Shown: positions 18,046 to 26,789 of the stretch, piece after piece
How positions within the stretch are numbered: position 1 is the first letter of the stretch
Layout of the letters: every line of letters starts with the position of its first letter
From: Pyronema omphalodes
Lineage: Eukaryota; Ascomycota; Pezizomycetes; Pezizales; Pyronemataceae
DNA: 64,000 bases
Reading direction: 5' to 3'
Assembly (NCBI GenBank): GCA_024516155.1
Contig: JAJJXM010000072.1
Span: 186,001-250,000 of the forward strand
Translations under genes and position numbers: made by a program
Notes under the pieces: model-generated
Told to the model about the DNA's origin: nothing
Databases searched by the model: none
The model's input: only the letters and a program-made list of their open reading frames with translations

Positions 18046-18577
18046 TGTCAGGGACACGAGAACGGACGTTCAAGGGACACACTGAACACTACCGGAAAGA
18101 GGGACTAGGCAGGTTCCGGAACGGGGAACGGCAGGACAAGGACCAAAGTGCTCGTCAGACGGACGGCACACTAAACAGGGACAGGGACAAGGACAAGAGT
18201 GACGTAGGACTTAGGAGAGGAATTCTTATATTAGGAGTCAGGAGAAGACACAAGACGTTCGATGGAGAATCTCGACAACGGGGAGGCAAGCCTCCTTATG
18301 TACAAAGGGGCGGCCAGCACTCTTGCTGGGCCGTCATACAATCATCGCTACATGAGCTTCCGTTCTCCATCGATTCAACTGCGACGCCACAGCTCTCCAG
18401 CTGGTGGTACGTCATCCATCATCAATCATTCTCTCAGTCAACATGGCACGGCACACACAACAACACAACAACACAACGGCAACACAACACGGCAAGACAA
18501 CGGCACGATCTCAATCAACAACCACGACAACACAATGATGACGCAACACAACGGCTCGTCAGCCGTGTGCCGTGACA
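18046..18577 (-). repeat. B1 5' LTR
   Basis: 532 bp, TG..CA ends; differs from 12164-12695 at about two positions by eye. The outer side carries the target duplication GGTAA shared with 12159-12163. Confidence 0.92.
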
Positions 18578-18582
18578 GGTAA

Positions 18583-19297
18583 GTTGGGAATGGGCAAGGG
18601 TTTTGGCTGGGAAATCACAGGTGAGTTTCGGAGAGATGGGGATATCACAAGGGAACTTTTGTAGAAAGGATTGTAGTAAATAGAAACTTGATTGCGTGAA
18701 GAAATAAACTACATACAAATTTCCTCCTCTTATACTCGCTCCTTCATGACTCGTGACTCAGCATTCTCCTCCTGCGGAGAATGCTCTCAATGCTAACCGC
18801 CGTGATAACTACATACATGACCAACATCCCCCACCATTTGCCAACCGCCGTAATTCCAAATAAGAAAACAAGGGAACAATACATACCAAAGATAACTAAC
18901 CGCCGTAATTCCAAATAAGAAAACAAGGGAACAATACATACCAAAGATAACTAACCGCCGTAATTCCAAATAATAATAACAAAGAAAGAGTACATCCCAA
19001 AAGAGATAACTACCTGGCTAACCGCCGTGGTTCCAAATAACAAAGAAAGAGTACATACCAAAAGAGATAAGTAAAAGATTCCAACATTTTCCTAGCCGCC
19101 GTGATACCTAAAATAAATTCAAATAATAAATAACTCCTATCATATGAAAATCCCCGGCAAGGGGCCCAGCCCCTTGCCCTAACCCTATCCCTATCACTTC
19201 ATGATGGCGTAGCAGGTTGCTAGGGTGATGGCAACCACCCATACCCCTGCGGTGGTGACGGCGGAGGCCAGGAGCATGTCACGGGAGCGTTGTGACA
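18583..19297 (-). repeat. A1 5' LTR, outer part (after B1)
   Basis: Continuation of the A LTR, ending GTTGTGACA against Copia C1. Contains the self-primer (18688-18697), TATA box (18729-18734), the 24-bp hairpin with one mismatched base (18761-18784) and six AACCGCCGT-type units. As the 5' LTR this would be A1's promoter, but B1 now lies downstream, between it and gag. Confidence 0.9.
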
Positions 19298-20240
19298 CAC
19301 TGAACGTGCGGGCAAACCTTTTCAACTTGTTCACTGTGATGTCTGTGGCCCAATGTCAACTCCTGGGATCAGCCAACGACGATACTATATCATTTATATT
19401 GATGACTTTAGTCGGTTTCCCACAGTGAATTTTCTCAAATCAAAGTCCACAGACGCGATGTTACCGGTATTCCAAGAATACAAAGCAAGGCTTGAATCCA
19501 TGGGACATATAATTCGGCGCGTTAGGTGTGATAGGGGCACAAGAGAATGAAATAACCAACAGTTCCGCTCTTTCCTGGTGAAAAGCGGCATCTCGTTCGA
19601 ACTCTCTCCACCATTCACACAACACCCAAGCGGGGGAGCCGAAAGATTTATTGAAACCATCAACGGCGGAGCACGTTCAATGTTAATCGATGCTCAAGAT
19701 CGTCATCGCTTGTGGGCCGAAGCTGTCAACACAGCGTTATATTATCATTCAATATCTCCGACTAGGACCCTCTCAGGTTGGCTAAGTCTCCATGAGGCCC
19801 TGTTCTACTGACCGCCCCAGCCGCTGCAGCTTCGAAGATTCGGTTGCACGGTCTTCAAACATAGACCGAAGCAGCAGAGGACGGACAAAAACTGGAGCGT
19901 ATGTGCATCACACAGCATGATGGTTGGGTATACAGATTCGTCAAAGATTTGGCGCATGAATGACTTCAATACACGTTCTGTCGTGCGCGCTCCCAATGTT
20001 GTTTTCTTGGAGGACAATGATGCCGTCGTTTCCGAAGGTCGTCCCAATACATCAGAGGAAATCATCAAGGCAATATCCGACTGTTTCCCTGATCTAGTTG
20101 AAGCGGGTGATGAGAATGCGTCAGCGCTCATATTACATGAGATAGACCACCTCATTCAGAGTATGTAGAAGACAACCACCCCACGTCTTCATGGCACCGC
20201 TGTCGGACCTTTCACTGCCACAGGGTATATCTTCATCATA
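19298..20240 (+). pseudogene. pol: Copia integrase (C1, downstream of A1)
   Basis: Integrase core of C1 resumes after A1. It has YIDDFSRFPTVNF near 19395, KSKSTDAMLPVFQEYKA, RCDRGTRE near 19530 followed by TGA (C2 has GEFNNQ), SFELSPPFTQHPSGGAERF near 19590, and the C-terminal GCTVFKH...MMVGYTDSSKIWRMNDF block to about 20165. Several stops and shifts make it non-functional. Aligns throughout with C2 25320-26199. Confidence 0.8.
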
Positions 20241-20354
20241 TCTTCACACACGCCACTCCAACGCTAATGAACCACCACGTTCTTCGCTTAATTATCCTGA
20301 TCGGGAAGTCGGAGAGAACTCTCACGTCTTCATGAATACCACCACCCGAGGCCC

Positions 20355-21249
20355 ATGGCTCCCATGAAGCCTCCCCCCCCTCCGCGTTTCGGCCTCACCT
20401 CTGATATGCGCATGTTCGGTGGCTGCAACTCATCCCGAGTATCCACATCTGCCCCTGCCGCCGAAGACGACGTGTTTGGGTCCTCCGTACCCGGCACCCC
20501 CGCGCGTCCCAGCAAAGACGCCCCCTCGCAGCCCCAGGATCAGGTTGGTCCTTGGGCAGCTCCCTTTCTTCGTGCCCCAACACCGTGAAGAAACGCGCAC
20601 ACATTGTGGCCTTCGGGTCACTCGTGCAAAGCGAACTCCATTCCGCCCCCGCGGTAGGCTCTCAGGTCTCACCTCAAGTCAGCGTGTCCCTGATGGACAA
20701 GCTGTCAGCGCGCCTCGCCGCTGCGGAGGAACGCTTGAAGGCTCTGGAGGAGCAATTACGTCTCCAGGAACCCCCCTGTGCTTATGCCCACAGACAAACC
20801 CCGCGACTCTGACCCAGTCTCCCGCCCTCCACCAGCCCGACCTTGCTGGCACCCAGCAGTCTGCTCAGGCAGAGAAGACCAAAACTACCTCCGTTGTCGT
20901 CGGCAAGCCCAGGGCTGCCCCCGCACCCTCCCTCCCTGCCCTCCCGCGTGCATTCAAGCTCACTGCGGCCGAATCGTACGCTGCAAAGCTCCGCAACAAC
21001 CCCCCCGAGCTCCCCCCTCCCCGCCCCCCCCACCGGCGTGGCAACTTGTGCCCTCGCGCAGACAGCAGAAGGCCCCCCAAGGGCCCCTTGACTTCTCCGC
21101 TCCCGAGAAAAACCTCGCCGCTGAAGATCGCCGCATGATCTCCACCCGCCAGAAAGGTGCCCGATCCTCCTCGAAGCCAGACCAGGAATTGACAGCCGCC
21201 GTTAATGTCTGCTTGCACCTCCGCGGCGCACCCCACTTCAACCGCCTGG
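20355..21249 (+). pseudogene. Probable LINE (Tad-like) ORF1 remnant, cut by B5
   Basis: A C-rich segment unlike its neighbours, with open stretches in three frames that look like one frameshifted protein. It starts MAPMKPPPPPRFG (20355). A coiled-coil-like stretch with MDKLSARLAAAEERLKALEE lies near 20690-20770. A Pro/Ala-rich region follows, and then EDRRMISTRQKG followed by a DQELTAAVNVCLHLRG-like segment near 21120-21240, which resembles the conserved part of fungal Tad-clade ORF1/Gag-like proteins. It ends abruptly at the B5 LTR. No endonuclease or RT of a LINE is seen. The LINE assignment is from motif memory and only moderately secure. Confidence 0.45.
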
Positions 21250-21768
21250 TGTCACGGCACACGGCTGACGAGCCGTTGTGTTGTTGCGTTATCATTGTGT
21301 TGTCGTTGTTGTTGTCAACATCGTGCCGTTGTCTTGCCGTGTTGTGTTGTGTTGTTGTGTGTGCCGTGCCGTTGTTGTTGATGGACTGACTGATGATGGA
21401 TGACGTACCATGAGCTGGAGAGCTGTGGCGTCGCAGGTGAAATGATGGAGAACGGAAGCTCATGTAGCGATGATTGTATGACGGCCCAGCAAGAGTGCTG
21501 GCCGCCCCTTTGTACATAAGGAGGCTTGCCTCCCCGTTGTCGAGTTGTCCATCGAACGTTTTGTGTCTTTCCCTTGTCCTTAATAAAGACTTCTCCTTTC
21601 AGTGTCACGTCATTCTTGTCCTTGTCCCTGTCCCTGTTTCGTGTGCCGTCCGTCTGCCGTGCACTTCGGTCCTTGTCCTTCCGTTCCCACATCCCGGAAC
21701 CCGCCTAGTCTCCCCCTGCCGGTAGTGTTCAGTGTGTTCTTCGAACGTTCATTCCTAGTTCCCTGACA
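21250..21768 (+). repeat. B5 5' LTR
   Basis: 519 bp, TGTCACGG to CCCTGACA. Contains a TGTTGT-rich tract (21280-21380), the GGAGGC-type palindrome near 21523, and self-primer ATCGAACGT (21551-21559). About 85-90% similar to the B1-B3 LTRs. Confidence 0.88.
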
Positions 21769-21770
21769 TT

Positions 21771-21779
21771 ACGTTCGAT
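21771..21779 (+). promoter_or_regulatory. Primer-binding site of B5 (self-priming type)
   Basis: acgttcgat, two bases after the LTR; exact complement of LTR bases 21551-21559. Confidence 0.6.
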
Positions 21780-21803
21780 CCAATATTTATTCGACCAACA
21801 CGC

Positions 21804-22034
21804 ATGAACCCCACCGGTTCTGCTTGGACACACGCCTTGAAACAAGCCTCGGAAACTCACACACTAAACGAGACCTTCGGAATTTCTGACCGATTCGCTG
21901 GCGCAGTACGACGAGCCATCTGAAGAGCAGAAGATCACTGCTACCTGGTGGTCCGCTGGGAACTCCAGGATTATACTTACCAGGAGCACGTCCGTCACAC
22001 CACCCGACTTAAGCCGATACCCGAGCCCGCCAAC
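21804..22034 (+). pseudogene. Upstream ORF fused in frame to gag (B5), with a TGA
   Basis: Same product as the B1-B3 upstream ORF (MNPTGSAWTHALKQ..., YLVVRWELQDYTYQEH). A TGA interrupts it at 21921-21923, where B1-B3 have an Arg codon. One base is missing before the gag ATG compared with B1-B3, so the downstream half reads straight into Gag at 22035 without a stop. This suggests the ORF may be an N-terminal Gag domain that is detached in the younger subgroup, or that a deletion fused it here. Confidence 0.55.
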
Positions 22035-23380
22035 ATGCAAGTTAAAGTCATCGACGAAGGGCATTGGCAGCAAATTGTCAACGCTGCCATCATGACTCAG
22101 TTTCCAGACGGGCACGAACCGCTCACGTTCACCAATCAGCTCGCTCAATCGATCCTAGACGCCCAAGACCACCCCACGGGCTACATCTTAAACGACCTCA
22201 CAGAGACCCCCGGCTCCCGCAACAGCACTCGAGTCTCCAGCCCTGTCGCCTCCCGCGCTCCGGAAGCCCCCACCCCTGCCCCCATTCCCCCCGTTGTTAT
22301 TCAGACTGGTTCCGTCCAGGTTTACCCCAATGGCCCAGAGACAGTGCCGCGAACCGCCGCACCCCCTACCACAGCCGCAGCCGCAGCCCCCGCCCCCGCT
22401 ATAATCGCACCAGTTCCAAGACTCCCCCCCGCGACCCCGAAATCCTCCTAACCCCGGAGGAACAAGCACATACGAATGAAATTCATTACCACGAGAAGGA
22501 GCTCACCCGCCAGCGTGAACTCATCAACGCGCTACTCGCCTCCCCTGGCATCCGCGTTACCGGCGATAAAATTTCGGATCCACCAACCTTCGATGGGTCC
22601 AACAGGGAGGACCTCTGCCGTTTTGTTTCCTTGCTTCGTATTAAATCGGTGAGTGACAAATTACGCTTCCCAACCCCTCACAAGCGGATCTCTTATGCCA
22701 TGGGCCGCCTCCGCGGATGCGCCTTGGATCAGATCCTTCCTTATATCAAGGATAATGGCAACCGCTCGGCCCTCACCGACGTCGAGGACGTCATTAAGAT
22801 CCTACAGCGTACCTTTGGAGACCCGGATGAGCGCGCAACGGCTCGTTTCAAACTACAAAATCTCCGACAAAACAACCGCGAGTTCTCAGATTATTATGCA
22901 GAGTTTTGCCGCCTGGTCGCAGAATTCGGCTGGGATGAAGCCGCTACCATGGATGCTCTGCGGAACGGCCTATCCCTCGAGTTGCACGAAAAGTTGGTTG
23001 GCGCCCCTCCCACCGCTACGATGCACGAATCTGTTGAACAGTGCCAAAAATTGGACTCCCAATTGAGAGCACTTGAGAATCTCCGCAAGCTGCGTACCAA
23101 CCGCGGCCAAGTTAAACCCACTACCGCCGCCACCCCCACCACCAGTCACCCCACCCCTGCTACCCAAGCCACTACCGCCTCCTCCAGCAAGGAAACCCCT
23201 GCCCAGGGACCCCGTCAGAAGCTGTCGGCACAGGAATGCGCGACCCGCCTGTCACAAGGACGCTGCCTCTACTGCGGTGGCCTTGGGCACATGGCTGCTT
23301 CGTGCCCCGCCAAGACGAATGTTAAAGTGGCGAGTGTGGAATTATTGGATAGTGAAGAAGAGGTGTCGGGAAAAGACTAA
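22035..23380 (+). pseudogene. gag: Gag (B5), frameshifted in a C-run
   Basis: Gag like B1 (MQVKVIDEGHWQQIVNAAIM...). The frame is lost at a run of C residues near 22430, where B3 has a longer run, and continues in another frame (DPEILLTPEEQAHTNEIHYHEKE...) through the Gag core and zinc knuckle CLYCGGLGHMAASC to SGKD and stop. The slippery GGGAAAA (23368-23374) is retained. About 90% identical to B1-B3 Gag, so it represents an older or sister subgroup. Confidence 0.85.
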
Positions 23381-23809
23381 ACCAGCTGCAAGAAGATGGC
23401 TCTGCCGCTGGTGGGAAAATTATTGCTGATACATTGTTATTATCGGGCGCAATTTTTACTGGAAAGTTAGAATGCAAACACCTTGTTCTCTCTTGCTCCT
23501 TGTTTTCCAATAACCGCTCCGTGAAGACAGTAGCGCTCGTTGACTGCGGCGCCACTGGCATCGCCTTTGATGATCGCAATTTCGCCCGCCATCACAAACT
23601 CCCTCTGACCCCCCTACCCACAGCACGAACGGTCGAAGTCATTGACGGCCGACCTATTTCCTCAGGAAAAATCACCCACCTCGCCCAAGTAGAGTGTACC
23701 ATCAATGGTCACTCGGAAACCCTCCCCATGTTCGTCACCAAGTTAGGCCACTACCCGGTGGTGCTGGGCATCCCCTGGCTAAAGAAACACGACGTAACAA
23801 TAAGCTTCA
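23374..23809 (+). pseudogene. pol: Pol N-terminus with protease (B5), truncated
   Basis: The -1 frame after GGGAAAA encodes the start of pol, with the protease motif VALVDCGATGIAF near 23540 and VVLGIPWLKKHDV near 23760-23795. Similarity to B1/B3 stops at about 23809, just after the AAGCTTCA that B3 also has at 37828-37835. Confidence 0.8.
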
Positions 23810-24250
23810 ATGTTGCACGGCTTGGAAGCGTCTGTTTTCAGCGGCCAGTTTGGAAAGATCTTGTTTGAAATCCCCTGGTGCTCCGTCACAGCACTGCGAG
23901 TTGAAGTCGGGTTTGGATAGGAATCAGGACTAAGAGCCATACGCTGCCAGAATTATATGTTCCCTCAATTCCTTGAGTTGGCAGAAGACCTGAACACCTG
24001 CCCTATTTTTCGTGGACCATTGTTTTTTTGCTGTATATCACATTGGTAACGCATGATCGATGAGGACTAATAAGTTGAGAATAGATGCCGAGACCTGAAA
24101 ATTATCGCATATTTCTACCCTAACCGACCGACGGTACAAATTCTTCAGTAGCCAACTTGGCAAGTGTTCCTCTTAGACAACATTGTCTAGACTACGAATA
24201 CTACGTACTTCATCCAAATTTGGACATTAATCTCACGCGAGAATTATCTT
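23810..24250 (+). other. Unassigned segment between B5 and Copia C2
   Basis: About 440 bp with no ORF of note and no repeat relation to the rest of the window. It may be decayed Copia gag of C2, since weak Gag-like signals appear just downstream at 24270-24330 (a degraded SHSNT knuckle), or a different target sequence. It is the only stretch not tied to a known element. Confidence 0.4.
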
Positions 24251-25319
24251 GCGTCTTTCATATCTCTCTATTGGGACCTGTTCTTCAGGACCAACTCACA
24301 TAGCAACACTGTCCACCCGCTCTACAAGTAATAACGCACGGAGAACTCCAAGAGGAACTGCGCAAAGTCCTCCACAGCAGGATTCAATGAAGAGTGATGT
24401 TGCCCGAGGAGCAACCGCACTTTGTGCGACAAAAGCTCTCATAAGAAAGGACACCTTTCAACGGAATGCAAACTAAGAAAATCGGCGATTGCCAGACACG
24501 AACGATACAAGCTTCGATCCAGTGCTAAAATCGCCGAGCTGGATAACACCGACGTCGGCATCTGACTCAGAAACTCCGTCACCTCCCCACCAGCACAAGT
24601 CTTGATCGCTACCGACTCGTCCGCTGAGACTCATACTTGGGTGCTTCACTCTGGTGCAACGCACCACTTTTGTAACGATAAATCTGCTTTCCTTGCTGAT
24701 TCCTTAGCTACCTGCAAATCTATCAATATTCGTATAGGTGACAACAGTACAGTCACCACTAACACCTATGGAAAAATAATTCTTAATAATCTTTTTCAAA
24801 TTTCTGCGTTATACGTCCCCACTTTCCGACTCTCCCTTTTCTCTCTGCCCCTCTTCGATAAAAGGGGGTGGCAAATCACTATGGTGAATGGCTCATGTAC
24901 TGTCAAAGATAAGACCTCCAGAGAATCATTGTCACTCACAGGCAGGACAATCTATACAGGTGGACAGTGGACACTACGAAAGAGGACCACGACGCCCTGA
25001 TAACCACTCGCTCTGTTGCAGGCGTCGACATAAATTCTGTTCCCTTGTCGATCCGAACAACGAAATAGTCTACTCAACGAATCAGTTCAGACGTCAATTT
25101 GATGCGTCCAAGCAACAAAAATCTTCGGACAGCACATAAACACTCCTTCCGCTTTGAGCCGACAAGTAACTTCGACATGTAGCACAGAAGACTGGCTCAC
25201 CTCAATACTGAATCCTTATCTAAAATTATCAATTCATCCGATAAAACCACGAACATAGATTATGCTCAGTCCTGTACGACTCGCATACAAGCCAAGACTC
25301 GGCAGTCCTTTATCCGAAC
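24251..25319 (+). pseudogene. pol: Copia gag end, protease and pre-integrase (C2)
   Basis: Degraded Copia polyprotein. A degenerate first zinc knuckle lies near 24280, and the second reads CDKSSHKKGHLSTEC at 24431-24475, where C1 has a 1-base insertion. The protease motif is HSGATHHFCNDKSAF (24643-24685), with His at the catalytic Asp. The pre-integrase block RRLAHLNTESLS is near 25190. About 85-90% identical to C1 4310-5195. Multiple stops and shifts. Confidence 0.75.
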
Positions 25320-26249
25320 ACCAACTGAACGTGCGGGCAAGCCCTTCGAACTTGTCCAATCTGATGTCTGCGGCCCGAGGTCAACTTCCTCGATCAGCCA
25401 GCTACGCTATTATTTTATCTATATTCACGACTTCAGTCGGTTCGCCAAGGTATATTTTTTGAAATCAAAGCCCACAGACGCGGTACTACCGGTATTCCAA
25501 GAATACAAAGCGGGGCTTGAATCTTTGGGACATAAAATCCGGCGTTTCAGGTGTGATAATGGCACAGGGGAATTTAATAACCAACAGTTCCATTCTTTCC
25601 TAGCGAAAGGCGGCATCTCGTTCGAACCCTCTCCACCTTTCACACAGCATCAAAATGGAACAGCTGAAACATTCATTCAGACGATCAACGACAAAGCACG
25701 TTCCATGTTAATAGACGCCCAAGTTCCACATCGCTTGTGAGCTGAGGCTGTCAACACAGCGGTATATCTTCATTCAATATCTCCAACTAGGACGCTCAAA
25801 GGTTGGGTAAGTCGTTATGAGGCCCTGTTTCCCAGGCCGCCTCAGCTGCTGCACCTTCGAAGATTCGGTTGCACGGTCTTCAAACATATACCGAAGGAGC
25901 AGAGGACGGACAAAAACTGGAGCGCACACGCGTCACACAGCATGATGGTTGGATACACTGATTCGTCACAAATTTGGCGCATCTATGACTTCAATTCCCG
26001 TTCTGTCGTGCGCGTTCCCAACGTCGTCTTCTTGGAGGACAATAATGCCTTCGATTTCGAAGGACGTCCCAATACATCTGAGGAAATCATCAAGGCTATA
26101 TCCGACTGCTTCCCTAACATAATTGGAGGGGGTGATGAGAATGCGTCAGCGCTCATATCACATGAGATAGACGCCCTCATTCAGAGTATGTACAGATGAC
26201 CACCCCAACTTTTCATGACACCGCTGTCGGACCTTTCACGGCCACACGG
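25320..26249 (+). pseudogene. pol: Copia integrase (C2)
   Basis: Integrase core better preserved than C1: ERAGKPFELVQSDVCGP, YIHDFSRFAKVYFLKSK, RRFRCDNGTGEFNNQQFH, SPPFTQHQNGTAETFIQTIN (catalytic Asp, Asp and Glu positions present). A TGA at 25738-25740 replaces the Trp of C1. The C-terminal block GCTVFKHIPKEQ...MMVGYTDSSQIWRIYDF ends at a stop near 26199. The solo LTR at 26250 follows. Confidence 0.8.
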
Positions 26250-26784
26250 TGTCACGGCACACGGCTGACAAGCCGTCGTGTTGTTGCGTCACCATTGTGT
26301 TGTCATTGTTGTTGTTGCCGTCGTGCCATTGTCATCGTTGTTCCGTGTTCTGTTGTTGATGTGTTGTTGTGTGTGCCGTGCCGTTGCTGATGACTGATCG
26401 ATTTGATGATGGATGATGTACCACGAGCTGTAGAAGCTGTGGCGTCGCAGGTTAAATAATGGAGAATGGAAGCTGTTCATGTAGCGATGTTGGATGACGG
26501 CCCAGCAAGAGTGCTGGCCGCCCCTTGTTCATGAGGAGGCTTGCCTCCCCGTCGTTGAGTTCTCCATCGAACATCTTGTGTCTTTCCCTCGACCTTTAAT
26601 AAGATTTCTCATCTCAAGACTTACACCACTCTTGTCCTTGTTCCTGACCTTGTCTAGTGTGCCGATCGTCTGTCGAGCACTTCGGTCCTTGTCTCTCCGT
26701 TACCGTGTCCCAGAACCCGCCGAGTCCCCCCCTGCCCGGTAGTGTTCAGTGTGTACTTCGAACGTCCGTTCGTAGTCCCTGACA
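26250..26784 (+). repeat. Solo LTR, B-related, inside C2
   Basis: 535 bp, TGTCACGG to CCCTGACA, with no internal sequence. It is flanked by CACGG (26245-26249) and CATGG (26785-26789), a 5-bp target duplication with one mismatch, so it is an LTR-LTR recombination product. It is the most diverged B-type LTR here and probably the oldest; its self-primer segment is ATCGAACAT. Confidence 0.88.
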
Positions 26785-26789
26785 CATGG

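Larger units (their letters stand above)
12164..18577 (-). mobile_element. Complete Gypsy element B1
   Basis: 6414-bp full-length chromovirus with 532-bp LTRs (12164-12695 and 18046-18577) that differ at about two positions by eye, so the insertion is recent. It is flanked by a perfect 5-bp target duplication GGTAA inside the A1 5' LTR. It has an upstream small ORF, gag and an uninterrupted pol, the same length as B3 and about 99% identical to it. It is a plausible autonomous copy. Confidence 0.93.
5201..19297 (-). mobile_element. Gypsy element A1, with B1 nested in its 5' LTR
   Basis: Complete minus-strand chromovirus: 3' LTR (5201-6006), third ORF, pol, gag, PBS (12062-12071) and 5' LTR (12073-12163 plus 18583-19297, separated by B1). 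It is flanked by a 5-bp target duplication in Copia C1, CACAG on the left and CACTG on the right. Pol carries two nonsense codons (10637-10639 and 8073-8075) with no net frameshift, so the element is only lightly damaged. Length without B1 is about 7.7 kb. Confidence 0.9.
3264..20340 (+). mobile_element. Copia element C1, split by A1
   Basis: Ty1/Copia order: 5' LTR (3264-3422), PBS, gag (3522), protease and pre-integrase (to 5200), then integrase after the A1 insertion (19298 to about 20235). The A1 target duplication is CACAG (5196-5200) and CACTG (19298-19302), one mismatch; the uninterrupted sequence is seen in C2 around 25325. RT, RNase H and the 3' LTR of C1 are not found; homology fades between about 20240 and 20340, where a LINE-like segment starts. 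Non-functional because of a frameshift in gag and several stops. Confidence 0.8.
21250..23809 (+). mobile_element. Truncated Gypsy element B5 (5' LTR, gag, protease only)
   Basis: B-family copy of the subgroup with ~518-bp LTRs (shared with B4 and 1474-1608). It holds the 5' LTR, PBS, upstream ORF, gag and the first ~125 codons of pol, and ends abruptly at about 23809. RT, integrase and 3' LTR are absent. No target duplication can be checked because the right end is lost. Confidence 0.85.

Noticed and set aside
20355..20585. Proline-rich secreted effector-like host gene
   Set aside because: No signal peptide, frame broken, and the following segments fit a LINE ORF1 better.
21250..21390. TGTTGT-rich tract as a microsatellite locus or CRISPR-like array
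   Set aside because: It is part of every B LTR, has no spacer structure, and is simple-sequence bias near the LTR end.
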